From: Alkalihalobacillus pseudalcaliphilus
GTDB taxonomy: Bacteria > Bacillota > Bacilli > Bacillales > Bacillaceae_D
DNA: 64,000 nucleotides
Direction of reading: 5' to 3'
Assembly: GCA_001038565.1 (NCBI GenBank)
Contig: LFJO01000006.1
Location: 430,180-494,179, forward strand
The notes under the pieces are model-generated. The model did not search any database. It saw only the letters and a list, made by a program, of their open reading frames with translations, and had not been told where the DNA came from. Positions within the stretch are counted from its first letter, which is position 1. Every line of letters begins with the position of its first letter. The translations under genes and the position numbers were made by a program. This document shows positions 35,312 to 44,897 of this stretch, piece by piece.

Positions 35312-35632
35312 TTATTCCTCCAATATTTTTTTAAGTAAAAATGCTCGCTCATTCCAAAACTGTTCATAATAAGATAACCAATCCTGTATTTCTTGTAAGG
35401 GAGCTGAATTTAATCGATATCTTGTTTCTCTACCTATCTTTCTGTTTTTTACTAAGTCTGCTTGCTTAAGAATTGTTAAATGCTTAGAAACCGCCGTACG
35501 TCCCATATCAAAGTGAGACGTAATTTCATATAAAGGCAGTTCCTCAGAATCCGCCAACAGACGTATTAACTTTCTTCTTGTCGGGTCAGCAATCGCGTCA
35601 TACACATCACGTTCTTTTAAAGCCGTATTCAA
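35312..35632 (-). CDS. ArsR-family winged-helix repressor
   Basis: 106 residues from TTG 35632 (MNTALKERDVYDA), with GAAGGAGG six bases upstream; an earlier ATG at 35662 would include that site. ArsR winged helix with IADPTRRKLIRLL and recognition helix MGRTAVSKHLTILK. No metal-binding Cys cluster is seen; members paired with AHSA1 proteins usually lack one. Two inverted repeats directly upstream are its probable operators. Confidence 0.9.
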   Translation of the reverse strand: MNTALKERDVYDAIADPTRRKLIRLLADSEELPLYEITSHFDMGRTAVSKHLTILKQADLVKNRKIGRETRYRLNSAPLQEIQDWLSYYEQFWNERAFLLKKILEE

Positions 35633-35657
35633 AGGAAATCCTCCTTCACAAAAATAA

Positions 35658-35699
35658 GACACCTTTTAGTGTCTCAATAATACGACACCTATAAGTGTC
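35658..35699 (-). promoter_or_regulatory. Twin operators of the ArsR-type repressor
   Basis: GACACCTTTTAGTGTC (35658-35673) and GACACCTATAAGTGTC (35684-35699) share the same palindromic ends GACACC/AGTGTC, 26 bp apart centre to centre, and lie just upstream of the repressor start. This points to autoregulation by two dimers. Confidence 0.85.
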
Positions 35700-35742
35700 A
35701 TGTCAACTTAATAAATATTCTTATTCAATACCATCTTCACTT

Positions 35743-35774
35743 TAAAAAAAGCCCTCACTTATGTAAAAGTGAGG
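35743..35774 (-). terminator. Terminator of the dihydrouridine synthase gene
   Basis: Minus strand CCTCACTTTTACATAAGTGAGGGC then TTTTTTT, 25 bp past the stop. Confidence 0.9.
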
Positions 35775-35798
35775 ACCATCTTCATACTAGTAGAAGAG

Positions 35799-36788
35799 CT
35801 ATTCTTCTAAATTAGTAACACCCGAATGACTAGCCATAAACTGATCCAGCATTTCTCGCACTTCATCTGTTGAACTTGTACCCATCAATTCATGTCTCAA
35901 AGCACTCGCTCCCTTAAACCCTTTTACATAAATCTTAAAAAAGCGGTGAAGTGTTTTAAATGGGCGCGTTACTAAATCCTTTGAGTATTGATCATAAAGA
36001 TCAAGATGTAGCCTTAAAAGGTCCAATAACTCCTCCCAACTATGATCTTTTGGCTCCCTTTCAAAAGCAAATGGATTTTTAAAAATACCTCGCCCGATCA
36101 TGACACCATCAATTCCGTATTGTTCCGCTAACTTCATTCCTGTTTGGTAGTCAGGAATATCTCCATTTATCGTCAAGAGTGTATTCGGTGCAATTCGATC
36201 ACGTAGCTCCTTAATTTGAGGGATTAATTCCCAATGAGCATCGACTTCACTCATTTCCTTTCTCGTCCGTAAATGAATAGAGAGATTCGCAATATCTTGT
36301 TTGAAAATATGAGTAAGCCAATCTTGCCACTCATCGATCTCTGTATATCCTAGCCTTGTTTTAACACTAACCGGCAATCCACCCGCTTTGGCTGCTTGAA
36401 TAATTTCTGCCGCAACATCGGGACGAAGAATTAAACCGCTCCCTTTACCCTTAGTTGCTACATTCTTTACAGGGCACCCCATATTTAAGTCGATCCCTCT
36501 GAAACCAAGCTCTGCCATGCCAATGCTCATTTGTCTGAAGTTCTCTGGTTTATCTCCCCAAATATGAGCAACCATTGGCTGTTCATCTTTCGTAAATGTT
36601 AAACGACCGCGAACGCTTTGTTCCCCATCCGGGTGACAATAACTTTCGGTATTTGTAAACTCTGTAAAAAATACATCTGGTCTAGCTGCTTCACTCACTA
36701 CATGACGAAAGACCACATCCGTTACATCCTCCATAGGAGCCAAAACAAAAAAGGGACGTGGTAATTCATTCCAAAAATTATCTTTCAT
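35799..36788 (-). CDS. tRNA-dihydrouridine synthase (Dus family)
   Basis: About 329 residues from ATG 36788 ([10 protein letters not shown]). An in-frame TTG at 36794 has the better distance (7 bases) to GAGAGGG, so the start is uncertain by two codons. TIM barrel with APMEDVTD (FMN site), the catalytic-Cys motif [17 protein letters not shown] and GRGIFKNP. It reduces uridine to dihydrouridine in tRNA using FMN and NADPH. Monocistronic with its own terminator. Confidence 0.92.
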   Translation of the reverse strand: MKDNFWNELPRPFFVLAPMEDVTDVVFRHVVSEAARPDVFFTEFTNTESYCHPDGEQSVRGRLTFTKDEQPMVAHIWGDKPENFRQMSIGMAELGFRGIDLNMGCPVKNVATKGKGSGLILRPDVAAEIIQAAKAGGLPVSVKTRLGYTEIDEWQDWLTHIFKQDIANLSIHLRTRKEMSEVDAHWELIPQIKELRDRIAPNTLLTINGDIPDYQTGMKLAEQYGIDGVMIGRGIFKNPFAFEREPKDHSWEELLDLLRLHLDLYDQYSKDLVTRPFKTLHRFFKIYVKGFKGASALRHELMGTSSTDEVREMLDQFMASHSGVTNLEE

Positions 36789-36964
36789 TTTCAAACTCAA
36801 ACCCTCTCAATAAAAATAGAGCCTTAACCGCAAAATTAAGGCGACATTCTATTACTTTTTTCACTTATACCATGCTTTCCACCTAATGATCAACCTTTAA
36901 CCAATTAATCATAATTCAGATTAACATAGAATTCCATCTGTGTATTACTTACAGTAGAAACCTT

Positions 36965-37290
36965 TACATGGCATATAAAACCCACATAACTGTGCCCGAC
37001 TTCGCCACCAATAAAGATGAAAGTATTGTTTGGCTTTTTAACTGTTTGCATTTCATTCAATTCGTTTTGTTTATTTTCATTTTAAATGAATGGTGTTGGA
37101 TTGTTTTTTTGAACTTAAGAATTAGTGGTAACCCAAGCGGGCGAGTTATGCGAAGGCTCCCGCGGGACGCAGTGGCGGGCTGAAATCCACTAGCGAAGCT
37201 AGTTAGTTCAGTGCCACCCCGCAGGACGCGGAGCATAATTTTCGGTAGCGACGAGCAACGCTCCATGTTCGCACTAACTTTCATATAAAA
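36965..37290. repeat. Intergenic module M3 with GC-rich palindromic core
   Basis: Starts with a half 62-bp element and ATGAAAGTATTG (37018), has AT-rich ATTTTAAATGAATGGTGTTG, then a GC-rich core (37115-37262) with CCGCGGGACGCAGTGGCGGG, CCACTAGCGAAGCTAGTT and CCCCGCAGGACGCGGAGCAT, and ends ACTTTCATATAAAA. Similar modules: 16316-16568 (inverted), 50248-50530, 51770-52016 (inverted, shortened). The core resembles palindromic repeats seen in many Bacillaceae gaps. Confidence 0.75.
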
Positions 37291-37326
37291 CTTCCATGGA
37301 CTTGCTAAGCAACATTCACCAATAAA

Positions 37327-37740
37327 CATGAAAGTCATCTTTCACCATGTTAACAAAACAAAAAGGTTGTGCAGATACGGACACCAAACTTAGGAGTATC
37401 TGCACAAAGACCATTCTTCATGGATAGTTACGACTTCTTAACCTGTGGATACGTTTACAACTAGTCCTCTCCAAATATATAAGTAGGGTTTCAATCTTTA
37501 ACTGGTAGCTTTTCATTCATAAACGGTTTTGAGGATTCTCACACTTTACCGTAGCCCCGCCACTTTTTAGGAAAGAGGTCGCAAGAGCTTTCTAAAAAGA
37601 TTCAGCTCACCGCACAACCAGCCACCACCAACACAGAAAATGTGTAGTATTCCATCAGGATTAGTATCCAAAAACAAAGACCGAAAGGTCACGTTAACTT
37701 AGGAAATGAGCGCCACCCAGGTAACTTTCATATAAAAGTA
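37327..37740. repeat. Single array-type hairpin and module M4
   Basis: ATGAAAGTCATC (37328) leads to one copy of the array hairpin: GTGCAGATACG (37369-37379), 15-base loop, AGTATCTGCAC (37395-37405). From about 37490 a long M4 module copies 4190-4550 (GGTTTTGAGGATTCTCAC, GGTCGCAAGAGCTTTCTAAA, AAAGACCGAAAGGTCA) but lacks the nested palindromes. With the previous entry this fills the 1-kb gap; no gene is seen. Confidence 0.75.
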
Positions 37741-37780
37741 TTTTAACAAGAGAAACTTACAACTACATTCATAATACAAT

Positions 37781-37824
37781 AAAAACTGAGTCACAAAGGC
37801 GTACATAACGCCCTTATAACTCAG
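37781..37824 (-). terminator. Terminator of the CalY-like gene
   Basis: Minus strand CTGAGTTATAAGGGCGT, loop, ACGCCTTTGTGACTCAG, then TTTTTATT. Confidence 0.9.
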
Positions 37825-37836
37825 CTTTGATATCAA

Positions 37837-38472
37837 TTATTCAAAAACTTCACCTTCAGTTTGATAAGCCTTAAATGTCCATTTTAGTTCAAGAGAATCG
37901 CCTTGAAATTGATTTTGATCCTTACCATTATCAACAAATTCAAAGGCGACATACATGGAATCACTCGTACCTGCTTTTAAACCACTTTCTTCCCCATTTA
38001 ATTCAAAGAACCATGTAACCCAATCCTGTAAGTTTTCTACAGCATCTGGTGTCATATGTTGAAGGTCATATAATGTCGTTTCACTAATCACATCATTATA
38101 ATCATCAATTAACCAACCATCACCGGTCTTATCAATATTTTCTAGGAAAAGCACCTTAATGTGCTTACCAAAATCCTCTGCGTTGTTGCCTTTTACATCA
38201 ATTACTTTATAATTTGTGAGAATATCTATTTTTGAAATATCCAAAGTACCATTATTTTCTAGCGAGAACTCTCTCAGCACCGTATCACCAGGTTTCATAT
38301 TCGTTATATCGACAATAACAGATGGATTAACAGCTAAATCTAAAGTACCTGCCGCAAATGTATTATTTGTTACCTCTGTGTCACTAAAATAAGCAAAAGT
38401 TCCCCCACCTACTAATGTTACGCCAAGAATAGCTGATGCGAATCCCATTCCTAATTTCTTCTTAATACTCAT
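37837..38472 (-). CDS. CalY/TasA-family secreted protein (camelysin-like)
   Basis: 211 residues from ATG 38472 (MSIKKKLGMG), with AAAGGAGGAAG upstream. Signal peptide ending near GGGTFAYFSD, the invariant start of TasA/CalY proteins after cleavage, then a Peptidase_M73/camelysin domain with NNTFAAGTLDL and MKPGDTVLREF. TasA forms biofilm amyloid-like fibres; CalY is a surface protein with reported protease or adhesin roles. Usual partners SipW and TapA are not in the window. The neighbour is a subtilase, 115 bp upstream. Confidence 0.9.
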   Translation of the reverse strand: MSIKKKLGMGFASAILGVTLVGGGTFAYFSDTEVTNNTFAAGTLDLAVNPSVIVDITNMKPGDTVLREFSLENNGTLDISKIDILTNYKVIDVKGNNAEDFGKHIKVLFLENIDKTGDGWLIDDYNDVISETTLYDLQHMTPDAVENLQDWVTWFFELNGEESGLKAGTSDSMYVAFEFVDNGKDQNQFQGDSLELKWTFKAYQTEGEVFE

Positions 38473-38546
38473 GAATCTTCCTCCTTTACCCACTTGGGTA
38501 TGTAGTCTTATTTATTTTTCATCGTCCAACAGGTCTTTCCTTAGGT

Positions 38547-38586
38547 GAAGAGTTGGTATGTCACTACCAACCCTTCTTTATTTTTT
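38547..38586 (+). terminator. Stable hairpin between the subtilase and CalY-like genes
   Basis: GAAGAGTTGGTA, loop TGTCAC, TACCAACCCTTC, followed on the plus strand by TTTATTTTTT. Both flanking genes run on the minus strand, where the hairpin is preceded by an A-run instead. It could end antisense transcription from the right-to-left gap or protect the 3' end of the protease mRNA. Confidence 0.55.
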
Positions 38587-38587
38587 G

Positions 38588-41500
38588 TTAACGTGAAGGA
38601 GTTACTCTTGGTGGTCTTGTATCATCATTTTTTGAAACTGCTACCGTAATTTGGATAGAGCTCTCACCATAATGAGCAGTGACGACGGTAATCCCCGCTT
38701 TCTTTCCTAAAATAATCCCCTCTGTTACAGTTGCAATCGCTTCATTATCAACCACGTATGTTGCCTTTGCGGTTACATCTTCTTCTATTTCGTCGTCACC
38801 TATTGTTGTTACCTCTAAGATTTGCACATTCCCCGTTGCACCTTCCTTAATTAGGAATTGCTCATGGTTAGCTTTTAAGCTTACGGTTTTATCCTCGTCT
38901 CCCTCTATTACTGTCACAGCTACTTCTACATGATTATCACCATAAGCAATTGTAACGATTGTTTCACCGACCGCTTTAGCAATAATTTCACCCGATTGGG
39001 CGACAGCAATCTCCTCATCAGCTACGCTATAAGTCGCAGCAGCAGTTACGTCTTCTTCCGTTATTTGCTCACCATTCTTTATTGTTTCTGTTACTATAAC
39101 TGTTGTAGATTGTCCCGCTTCGATTGTAACGGCAGGTTTGTCAACGGATAAAGAAACTTCAATTTCTGTTTCCACATCAAATATTGCTTCACCTTGATTT
39201 CCTGCAGCGTCATCGACAATGACTTTTACTGAATCTGCTGCTTGTGATAAAGCAATCTCAAATGAACCATCTTGATCGAGTGTGAAAGCTACTGGCTCAC
39301 TCTCCTCGCCATTAGTTGTAGTCACATAGGATGCTTGTAGTTTGGAATTCAGATCATATTGGAGACCATAATTACTAAGAACTTCATTGTAATCGATATA
39401 CTTATCGGTTATTTGTCCTGTCAATGTATGCCCATTTACATCACCATTAATAACAGGCTTGGTTGTTTTAACGACAATTGGACCAACATAATCACCAATC
39501 GTCCCTCCTGCACTTACTTGTGCCGTAAAATCAATCGTGTAAAGGCCATCAGGAATTTGCTCAAGTCCGCTCCCGCCCCAAGGTCTGTATGTGCCAGAAA
39601 TCGGCAATTGGTAGGAGCCCGCTCCTAAGGAATTCCCTGCATGTAAATAGCCGATGTAACCATCGCCATAAAACCCACCATCCGGATCCTCGATGTTCCA
39701 TAATTCAATATAATTCGTCAATACATCACCTGTTAAAGTGAAGTAAAGCATGGCAGCGTCATTCACACCGTCATTATTAAATGAAAGGTCTGTTTCCGTA
39801 ATGCGCATATCTTTAATTTCTGGAACTATTTCACCACTGAAATCGGCTGCAAACGGTAAAGACAGTTGATTTTGACCACCGTTAACATGAATATAACCGA
39901 GTAGTTCATCGCCAGGTTTTGTTGCGTTATTTTGCGAAGCTGTTAAAGTGACGGTTAGGAGTTCCTCACCATTAGGTGCTAATGTGAACGATGACTTATC
40001 AACCGTTAAGGAAGCATCTGCAAATGACTTCGTTACATCTACACTCACATTGAAGTTGCCCCCAACACCCTCTAAATCTTTGACGATAATTTGCTTCGAA
40101 ACGGAAATGGCTTGCTCTAGATTTTGCGGTCCAAATGTGACAGTACCTTTTACATTGGGCACAACCTCGCCACTAGCATCAAGAACCGCTTCATCAATTG
40201 CATACGCAAGTACGCTTGGGAACGCAGCAGCATAGGCGTCTACCCGCCCAGCTCCTTGTGCGAAAACATCATATTTACCCGTATCAAGAATTTTCGCGGT
40301 ATTAGATAAGGCTACTTTTACATCAAATGCATCCCACGTTGGATTCACTTGTTTGATCAGTGCGACAATTCCCGCTATATGAGGAGTCGCCATCGATGTT
40401 CCTGTGAAACGATCATAAGACTCTTCATAATTTGCTTCTGGGTAATCCCACTTATATGCTGGTATTGTAGACATAATATTTGTGCCAGGTGCTACTACAT
40501 CCGGTTTTATATCAAAATTAGGTGTAGAAGGACCTCTAGAACTCGAATTATTTACATCATCGCCTTCCGATACTGTTGAAGTGAAGTTATTAAATGTAAC
40601 AGAACCATTTCCACCGGCGAGCGCCTGGCGAATCGCACTACCATCAGTGACTGACATATCAATGGTTGGAATAAAAGTAAATGAGTCTCCTAAAAAGACA
40701 TCCGATATTCCAGGGGCATTTGTCCCACCTGCGAAGTTATGAATAATCGTTGCAACGGCTCCATTTGCTTTTGCATGTGCAATTTTATCAACAAAAGCAA
40801 TTTCACCTCGAGCTATAAGGGCTACCTTTCCTTGAACATCAATATTGTTATAATCAGCTAAATTTCCGACGCCTGGTACAGCTACAAGGTCGTATTCACC
40901 CATGAGCTGATTACTGAGTGCTTGTCCAAATGTTGTTGCCATAAAAGTCAACTCATTTGAGTAGTGATAATCTTCACCAACTCGAACCGTTACTTCTCCA
41001 CTATATTGCGTTTCTGGGTTCGTCGTATTACCTACCGCAATGCCCAGACGAGCAGTAGCCGGTGTTCCCATCGTTCCCCGGTTCGGTCCTGAGTTGCCTG
41101 TAGCAATGACAGAAATGACATCTGCCATCATGGCGTTGTTGATTGCAAACGATCCCGCATCAGTCTCTGAATTAGCCCCACCGCCAAGTGATAGATTGAT
41201 GACATCCATCTGTTCATCGACTGAATGCTCAATTGCTGCAATAATTCCCGAAGTAGAACCACTTCCATACGCTCCAAGAACACGATAGGCGTATAGATCA
41301 ATTTCAGGTGCAATCCCTTTAATGCCGTATTCATTCGCTCCTATTGCTGCAATCGTACCAGCAACGTGAGTCCCGTGATCGGTATAGAAAGATCTTCCGT
41401 TTGCATTAAATTCCGGTTGATTATTAGGACGATCTTTCGGTGACGTTTCTCTAGCATCATCATCATCTCGTTCACGTGCATACATCGAGCTATGCGGAAT

Positions 41501-42244
41501 GAAGTTTTTTCCACCTTTATAAATCCCTGCAAACTCCGGATGATCAGGATCGATACCCGTATCAAGTACAGCTACTTTAATACCTTCTCCTTTATAGCCT
41601 TCATCCCAAATTTGCTCAATTCCTAGGAAAGGAATACTTGTGTTCATAGCTGTATCATAATCGACAACCTTCTCGAGGTCAGAAGTATCGCCGGCTGGTT
41701 TATCATCCGTTAAGGCATGAACGATTGCATCTGGTTCAACTAATGTCACGCCTTTTATTTCAAGAAGCTGCTCTAGATCTTGTGCTTTAACTGTTGCTGC
41801 AAAGCCATTAAGGACCGTATTATAGGCAAAGCCCTTCTCAAAGCTAATACCTTTTATCCTCATTTCTCGCTCTACCGTTGCTTGCTGCCTGTTCACTTTC
41901 GCACGGATTTGTGATTTTTGTGTGCTTGATAGTGATTTACCTGTTAGTTTACTAATGCCTTGTTCTAGAGCTACAGGGTGCTCAGATAAATGAATAATGA
42001 CTGAAACTTGCTCATTACCAGATAAACCCTGTAAATCTTTATGCAGCATCGCTAAGCCTTCTCTTGCCTCAAGCTGGTCAGAAATTGCTGCCTTTAATTC
42101 CAGTTTTTTTTCATTTTGTTGCTGTTGTTTAATCTCTTGAAGCGAAGTTTCTTGTGATGTCGCTGATACCGGAAGAACGATAGAAAACACGATCATAAAA
42201 GCTAAAAAACTACTAAACCATTTTGTCATTCTTTTTTTCCCCAA
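38588..42244 (-). CDS. Vpr-like secreted subtilisin-family serine protease with PA and Ig-like domains
   Basis: 1218 residues from TTG 42244 (MGKKRMTKWF); GGAGGAGG lies eight bases upstream, whereas ATG 42229 is too far. Signal peptide about 1-28, inhibitor-I9-like propeptide about 75-180, S8 catalytic domain about 215-660 with Asp229 (AVLDTGID), His291 (DHGTHVAGT) and Ser618 (GTSMATPH). A protease-associated insert occupies about 430-550. The C-terminal half has beta-rich domains and two bacterial Ig-like (Big) repeats ending near VAVSKNDD. Vpr-type proteases are exported and degrade extracellular protein. The acidic composition fits an alkaline or salty habitat. Confidence 0.93.
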   Translation of the reverse strand: MGKKRMTKWFSSFLAFMIVFSIVLPVSATSQETSLQEIKQQQQNEKKLELKAAISDQLEAREGLAMLHKDLQGLSGNEQVSVIIHLSEHPVALEQGISKLTGKSLSSTQKSQIRAKVNRQQATVEREMRIKGISFEKGFAYNTVLNGFAATVKAQDLEQLLEIKGVTLVEPDAIVHALTDDKPAGDTSDLEKVVDYDTAMNTSIPFLGIEQIWDEGYKGEGIKVAVLDTGIDPDHPEFAGIYKGGKNFIPHSSMYARERDDDDARETSPKDRPNNQPEFNANGRSFYTDHGTHVAGTIAAIGANEYGIKGIAPEIDLYAYRVLGAYGSGSTSGIIAAIEHSVDEQMDVINLSLGGGANSETDAGSFAINNAMMADVISVIATGNSGPNRGTMGTPATARLGIAVGNTTNPETQYSGEVTVRVGEDYHYSNELTFMATTFGQALSNQLMGEYDLVAVPGVGNLADYNNIDVQGKVALIARGEIAFVDKIAHAKANGAVATIIHNFAGGTNAPGISDVFLGDSFTFIPTIDMSVTDGSAIRQALAGGNGSVTFNNFTSTVSEGDDVNNSSSRGPSTPNFDIKPDVVAPGTNIMSTIPAYKWDYPEANYEESYDRFTGTSMATPHIAGIVALIKQVNPTWDAFDVKVALSNTAKILDTGKYDVFAQGAGRVDAYAAAFPSVLAYAIDEAVLDASGEVVPNVKGTVTFGPQNLEQAISVSKQIIVKDLEGVGGNFNVSVDVTKSFADASLTVDKSSFTLAPNGEELLTVTLTASQNNATKPGDELLGYIHVNGGQNQLSLPFAADFSGEIVPEIKDMRITETDLSFNNDGVNDAAMLYFTLTGDVLTNYIELWNIEDPDGGFYGDGYIGYLHAGNSLGAGSYQLPISGTYRPWGGSGLEQIPDGLYTIDFTAQVSAGGTIGDYVGPIVVKTTKPVINGDVNGHTLTGQITDKYIDYNEVLSNYGLQYDLNSKLQASYVTTTNGEESEPVAFTLDQDGSFEIALSQAADSVKVIVDDAAGNQGEAIFDVETEIEVSLSVDKPAVTIEAGQSTTVIVTETIKNGEQITEEDVTAAATYSVADEEIAVAQSGEIIAKAVGETIVTIAYGDNHVEVAVTVIEGDEDKTVSLKANHEQFLIKEGATGNVQILEVTTIGDDEIEEDVTAKATYVVDNEAIATVTEGIILGKKAGITVVTAHYGESSIQITVAVSKNDDTRPPRVTPSR

Positions 42245-42738
42245 TTCGATTTCCTCCTCCTACTTCACTATGAAACCCTTTTTACAACTATTTCGGTAAA
42301 TCAAAAGAATAAATATTAGCCACCCTCCTTTTTTCCATGTTAATAAAGACTTAAATCCAACCATCTGTTCTCAATAAAGAACTGATAGTGAAAAAAATAA
42401 TGAAACGGCTATAAAATCCATTTCATTCCACTTTGATTATACAACAAAATTCTGAAAATTGATATATAAATTCACATATTTGTTCTTTATTAAGAATAAC
42501 ACTAAAAATCTATGGTCGTTAGTTTGAAAGCTGCAAGTAAAAAACAAACATCTTGACGCAGCTTTACGTCTTTCTCAATATTTTATTTAACCTTTTAAAT
42601 CGTCCTTTCAACTGCGAATAAAACAAAAAACCCTCATTGGGTTTTTTGTCAGATTGTTAAACTCGAGAAACGATAACCCATTTATTTTATTCCTGTCTAG
42701 AGTTTACTTTTTTTAATTAAAATTGAAAACATTCGTCG
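42245..42738. other. Gene-free gap upstream of the subtilase
   Basis: 494 bases, AT-rich, holding the protease leader, a possible -10 (TATAAT, minus strand, near 42435) and the terminator at 42624-42648. No open frame with a ribosome site and none of the dispersed repeat modules was seen. Confidence 0.5.
42624..42648. terminator. Bidirectional-looking terminator after the 190-residue secreted protein gene
   Basis: CAAAAAACCC, loop TCATT, GGGTTTTTTG; symmetric with A/T runs on both strands. Confidence 0.8.
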
Positions 42739-43311
42739 TTACTTATCTAACAGTCCTTCTTTTTCTTCAGGAAAATCAATAGAATTCGCAATTTGAACAA
42801 ACACTTCAGGTGTTATGATGTCAGCACATTTACTATTTACACTTAACATGTATTGCCAACCTTCTCTTTCAAACACAAACGCTTGTAATCTTCCAGATAC
42901 ATTGATTAGAGTTGCTTCATGTCCATTCTTTAAAGTGTATGTTTCAATAATACGTTTCTCCCTTATTGGAATTTTGCTATCCATATGTCGAATCATCATT
43001 TTATAATGTATATACGGCTTCTCTTCATTGATATATTCAATATCCAAAGCATCATTGCTCGTTCCTTCTGAATCGTTAAACCTTCCAAATTGGTGCGTAA
43101 AAGGTAATGGTGGTATTCTTAAAGGTAATTTTAACTCCTTTTGAAAGTGCTCTTCCAACTCTTTAACAGCTACTTCAACCGTCGTATATCCGTATTCAGG
43201 CATATATTCTTCCATCGGACGTTGTTTATCAACTTCTGCCACCTCCACTTCATAATTAGGAAATCCCATACTTAACAAACTAATGACCACTAATAAACTC
43301 AGACTCTTCAT
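42739..43311 (-). CDS. Secreted protein of unknown function
   Basis: 190 residues from ATG 43311 (MKSLSLLVVISLL), with AAGGGTG upstream. A cleavable signal peptide is followed by a soluble domain reminiscent of DUF4367-type anti-sigma C-termini (YTLKNGHEATLIN, GWQYMLSVN) but without the usual membrane anchor. Function unknown. Divergent from the MFS pump gene. Confidence 0.7.
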   Translation of the reverse strand: MKSLSLLVVISLLSMGFPNYEVEVAEVDKQRPMEEYMPEYGYTTVEVAVKELEEHFQKELKLPLRIPPLPFTHQFGRFNDSEGTSNDALDIEYINEEKPYIHYKMMIRHMDSKIPIREKRIIETYTLKNGHEATLINVSGRLQAFVFEREGWQYMLSVNSKCADIITPEVFVQIANSIDFPEEKEGLLDK

Positions 43312-43472
43312 GAACTCCACACCCTTCTAGACTAAGTACTGGTAGTTTCACCATCTCAAGAAAGAACATTCTTGCTTATTCATTTTTACAATTAGTTTAT
43401 TATGAATTTCCCTTCCATCTTTATATTTAAAAAGACAGTGGATTCAAGGAAAATTCCCCAAACAAAAAACAC

Positions 43473-43503
43473 TTGCCCCTCACGTTACGTGATCCTCTAG
43501 AAT
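43473..43503 (+). promoter_or_regulatory. MerR-type promoter with 19-bp spacer
   Basis: TTGCCC (43473-43478), 19-bp spacer, TAGAAT (43498-43503). The spacer carries the palindrome TCACGTTACGTGA, like the operators of Mta/BmrR/TipA-type MerR regulators, which activate over-long promoters by twisting DNA. No MerR gene is in the window. Confidence 0.7.
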
Positions 43504-43540
43504 TGATGTTAGATTAACGTAGAGAGGAAAGATTATATTT

Positions 43541-44761
43541 ATGGAAGAACAACAATCATTATTGAAAAATAGACCTTTTATTTTGTTATTTGTCGGGAGC
43601 TTCTTAGCCATAATTGGCTTTAGTATGTTTTTTATGACCACAACCTGGTTTGTAATTTCTGAGCTTGGTTCTGCTAGCTCATTAGGTATAATCCTGATTG
43701 CCGTTACCGTTCCACGGATCATCATGATGGCCTTTGGAGGTGTTCTTGCTGACAAATTTAAAAAGACGACAATCATGTTCAGCACGAGCTCCATTCAAGG
43801 TATTCTACTCGTTATCATTTTCATATTGGCGTATACCAACCAATTAGCCTTTATTCACCTATTAATATTGGGAGCATTATTTGGAACACTTGATGCTTTT
43901 TCTGGACCAGCAGGAACTTCCTTAATCCCGAAAATGGTTCGCGTTGAACAAATTAAACAAGCAAATGCCATTATCCAAGGACTGGGTCAAATTGGTTTTG
44001 TCGTTGGACCGATTATTGCCGGGAGTGTTATGGAGTTTGCAGGGGTTACGACGGGTTATTTTGTTGCGGCTGTTATTGTTCTATTGTCTGCCTTTTTTAT
44101 GTTTCCACCATTCCTAAAAGAAGGACCCGTAGACAATACAATCAAACAAACACCACTGAAGGATTTGATAGAAGGGTTTTCTTATGTCAAAGCAAGTAAA
44201 TTTCTCATTACAGGTATTCTAATCTTAATCACGCTCAATTTCTTTGCCTTCGGAGCTATTTCCATAGCCATTCCGATCTTAGTGGAAACTTACGGAGGTA
44301 CACCTATTAACCTTAGTTATATCGAGGCTGCTTTAGCGATTGGTATGCTTGTAAGTACAGGTATTATTGGTACAGTCAAAATACGCCAGAGAGGTTTAAC
44401 ATCGATTCTAGGATTAATTGCAACTTTAATGGTGGCTGTTCTCTTTAGTCAGATTCCTAACTTGTATATCTTAACGGCATTAGCTTTCTTACTTGGATTC
44501 TCGATGACATTTGTTTCAATCCCTTTCTTTACCTCTGCACAAGAAGATACCGACCCTCGCATAATGGGGAGAGTCATGAGTATTATCTTCTTAGCCATGA
44601 ACGGATTTGACCCGCTTGCTTATGCCGGTGTAACGTTACTTGTTTCTAGAGGCATCGATATTCAATCTGTTATTCTGTCCTTTGCGACGATTGGAATTCT
44701 AATTGGTCTTACCATCTTATTGAAAGGAAAAACGTATAGGAATTATACATCGAATTATTAA
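43541..44761 (+). CDS. MFS efflux transporter
   Basis: 406 residues, 12 predicted membrane segments, GAGAGGAAAG upstream. Motif A appears as GGVLADKFKKTT between helices 2 and 3, and motif C-like glycine patterns occur in helix 5. It belongs to the MFS_3/macrolide-efflux-like group. The MerR-type drug-responsive promoter upstream supports an export role. Confidence 0.9.
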   Translation: MEEQQSLLKNRPFILLFVGSFLAIIGFSMFFMTTTWFVISELGSASSLGIILIAVTVPRIIMMAFGGVLADKFKKTTIMFSTSSIQGILLVIIFILAYTNQLAFIHLLILGALFGTLDAFSGPAGTSLIPKMVRVEQIKQANAIIQGLGQIGFVVGPIIAGSVMEFAGVTTGYFVAAVIVLLSAFFMFPPFLKEGPVDNTIKQTPLKDLIEGFSYVKASKFLITGILILITLNFFAFGAISIAIPILVETYGGTPINLSYIEAALAIGMLVSTGIIGTVKIRQRGLTSILGLIATLMVAVLFSQIPNLYILTALAFLLGFSMTFVSIPFFTSAQEDTDPRIMGRVMSIIFLAMNGFDPLAYAGVTLLVSRGIDIQSVILSFATIGILIGLTILLKGKTYRNYTSNY

Positions 44762-44769
44762 GCTAACCT

Positions 44770-44805
44770 AAAGACCACTTCAACATGTGAGGTGGTCTTT
44801 TATTT
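44770..44805 (+). terminator. Terminator of the MFS efflux gene
   Basis: AAAGACCAC, loop, GGTGGTCTTT then TATTT. Confidence 0.85.
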
Positions 44806-44897
44806 AAACCAAGTTCATGATTTTCTTATTTAGGCTTTATATATCATCCGATTTTTCTAATTCGATAAGAGCTCACTAAACCATAACTAATTCACTT

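Noticed and set aside
38547..38586. Terminator of the subtilase gene
   Set aside because: The T-run is on the plus strand, whereas the subtilase is on the minus strand, so it is not a standard terminator for it.
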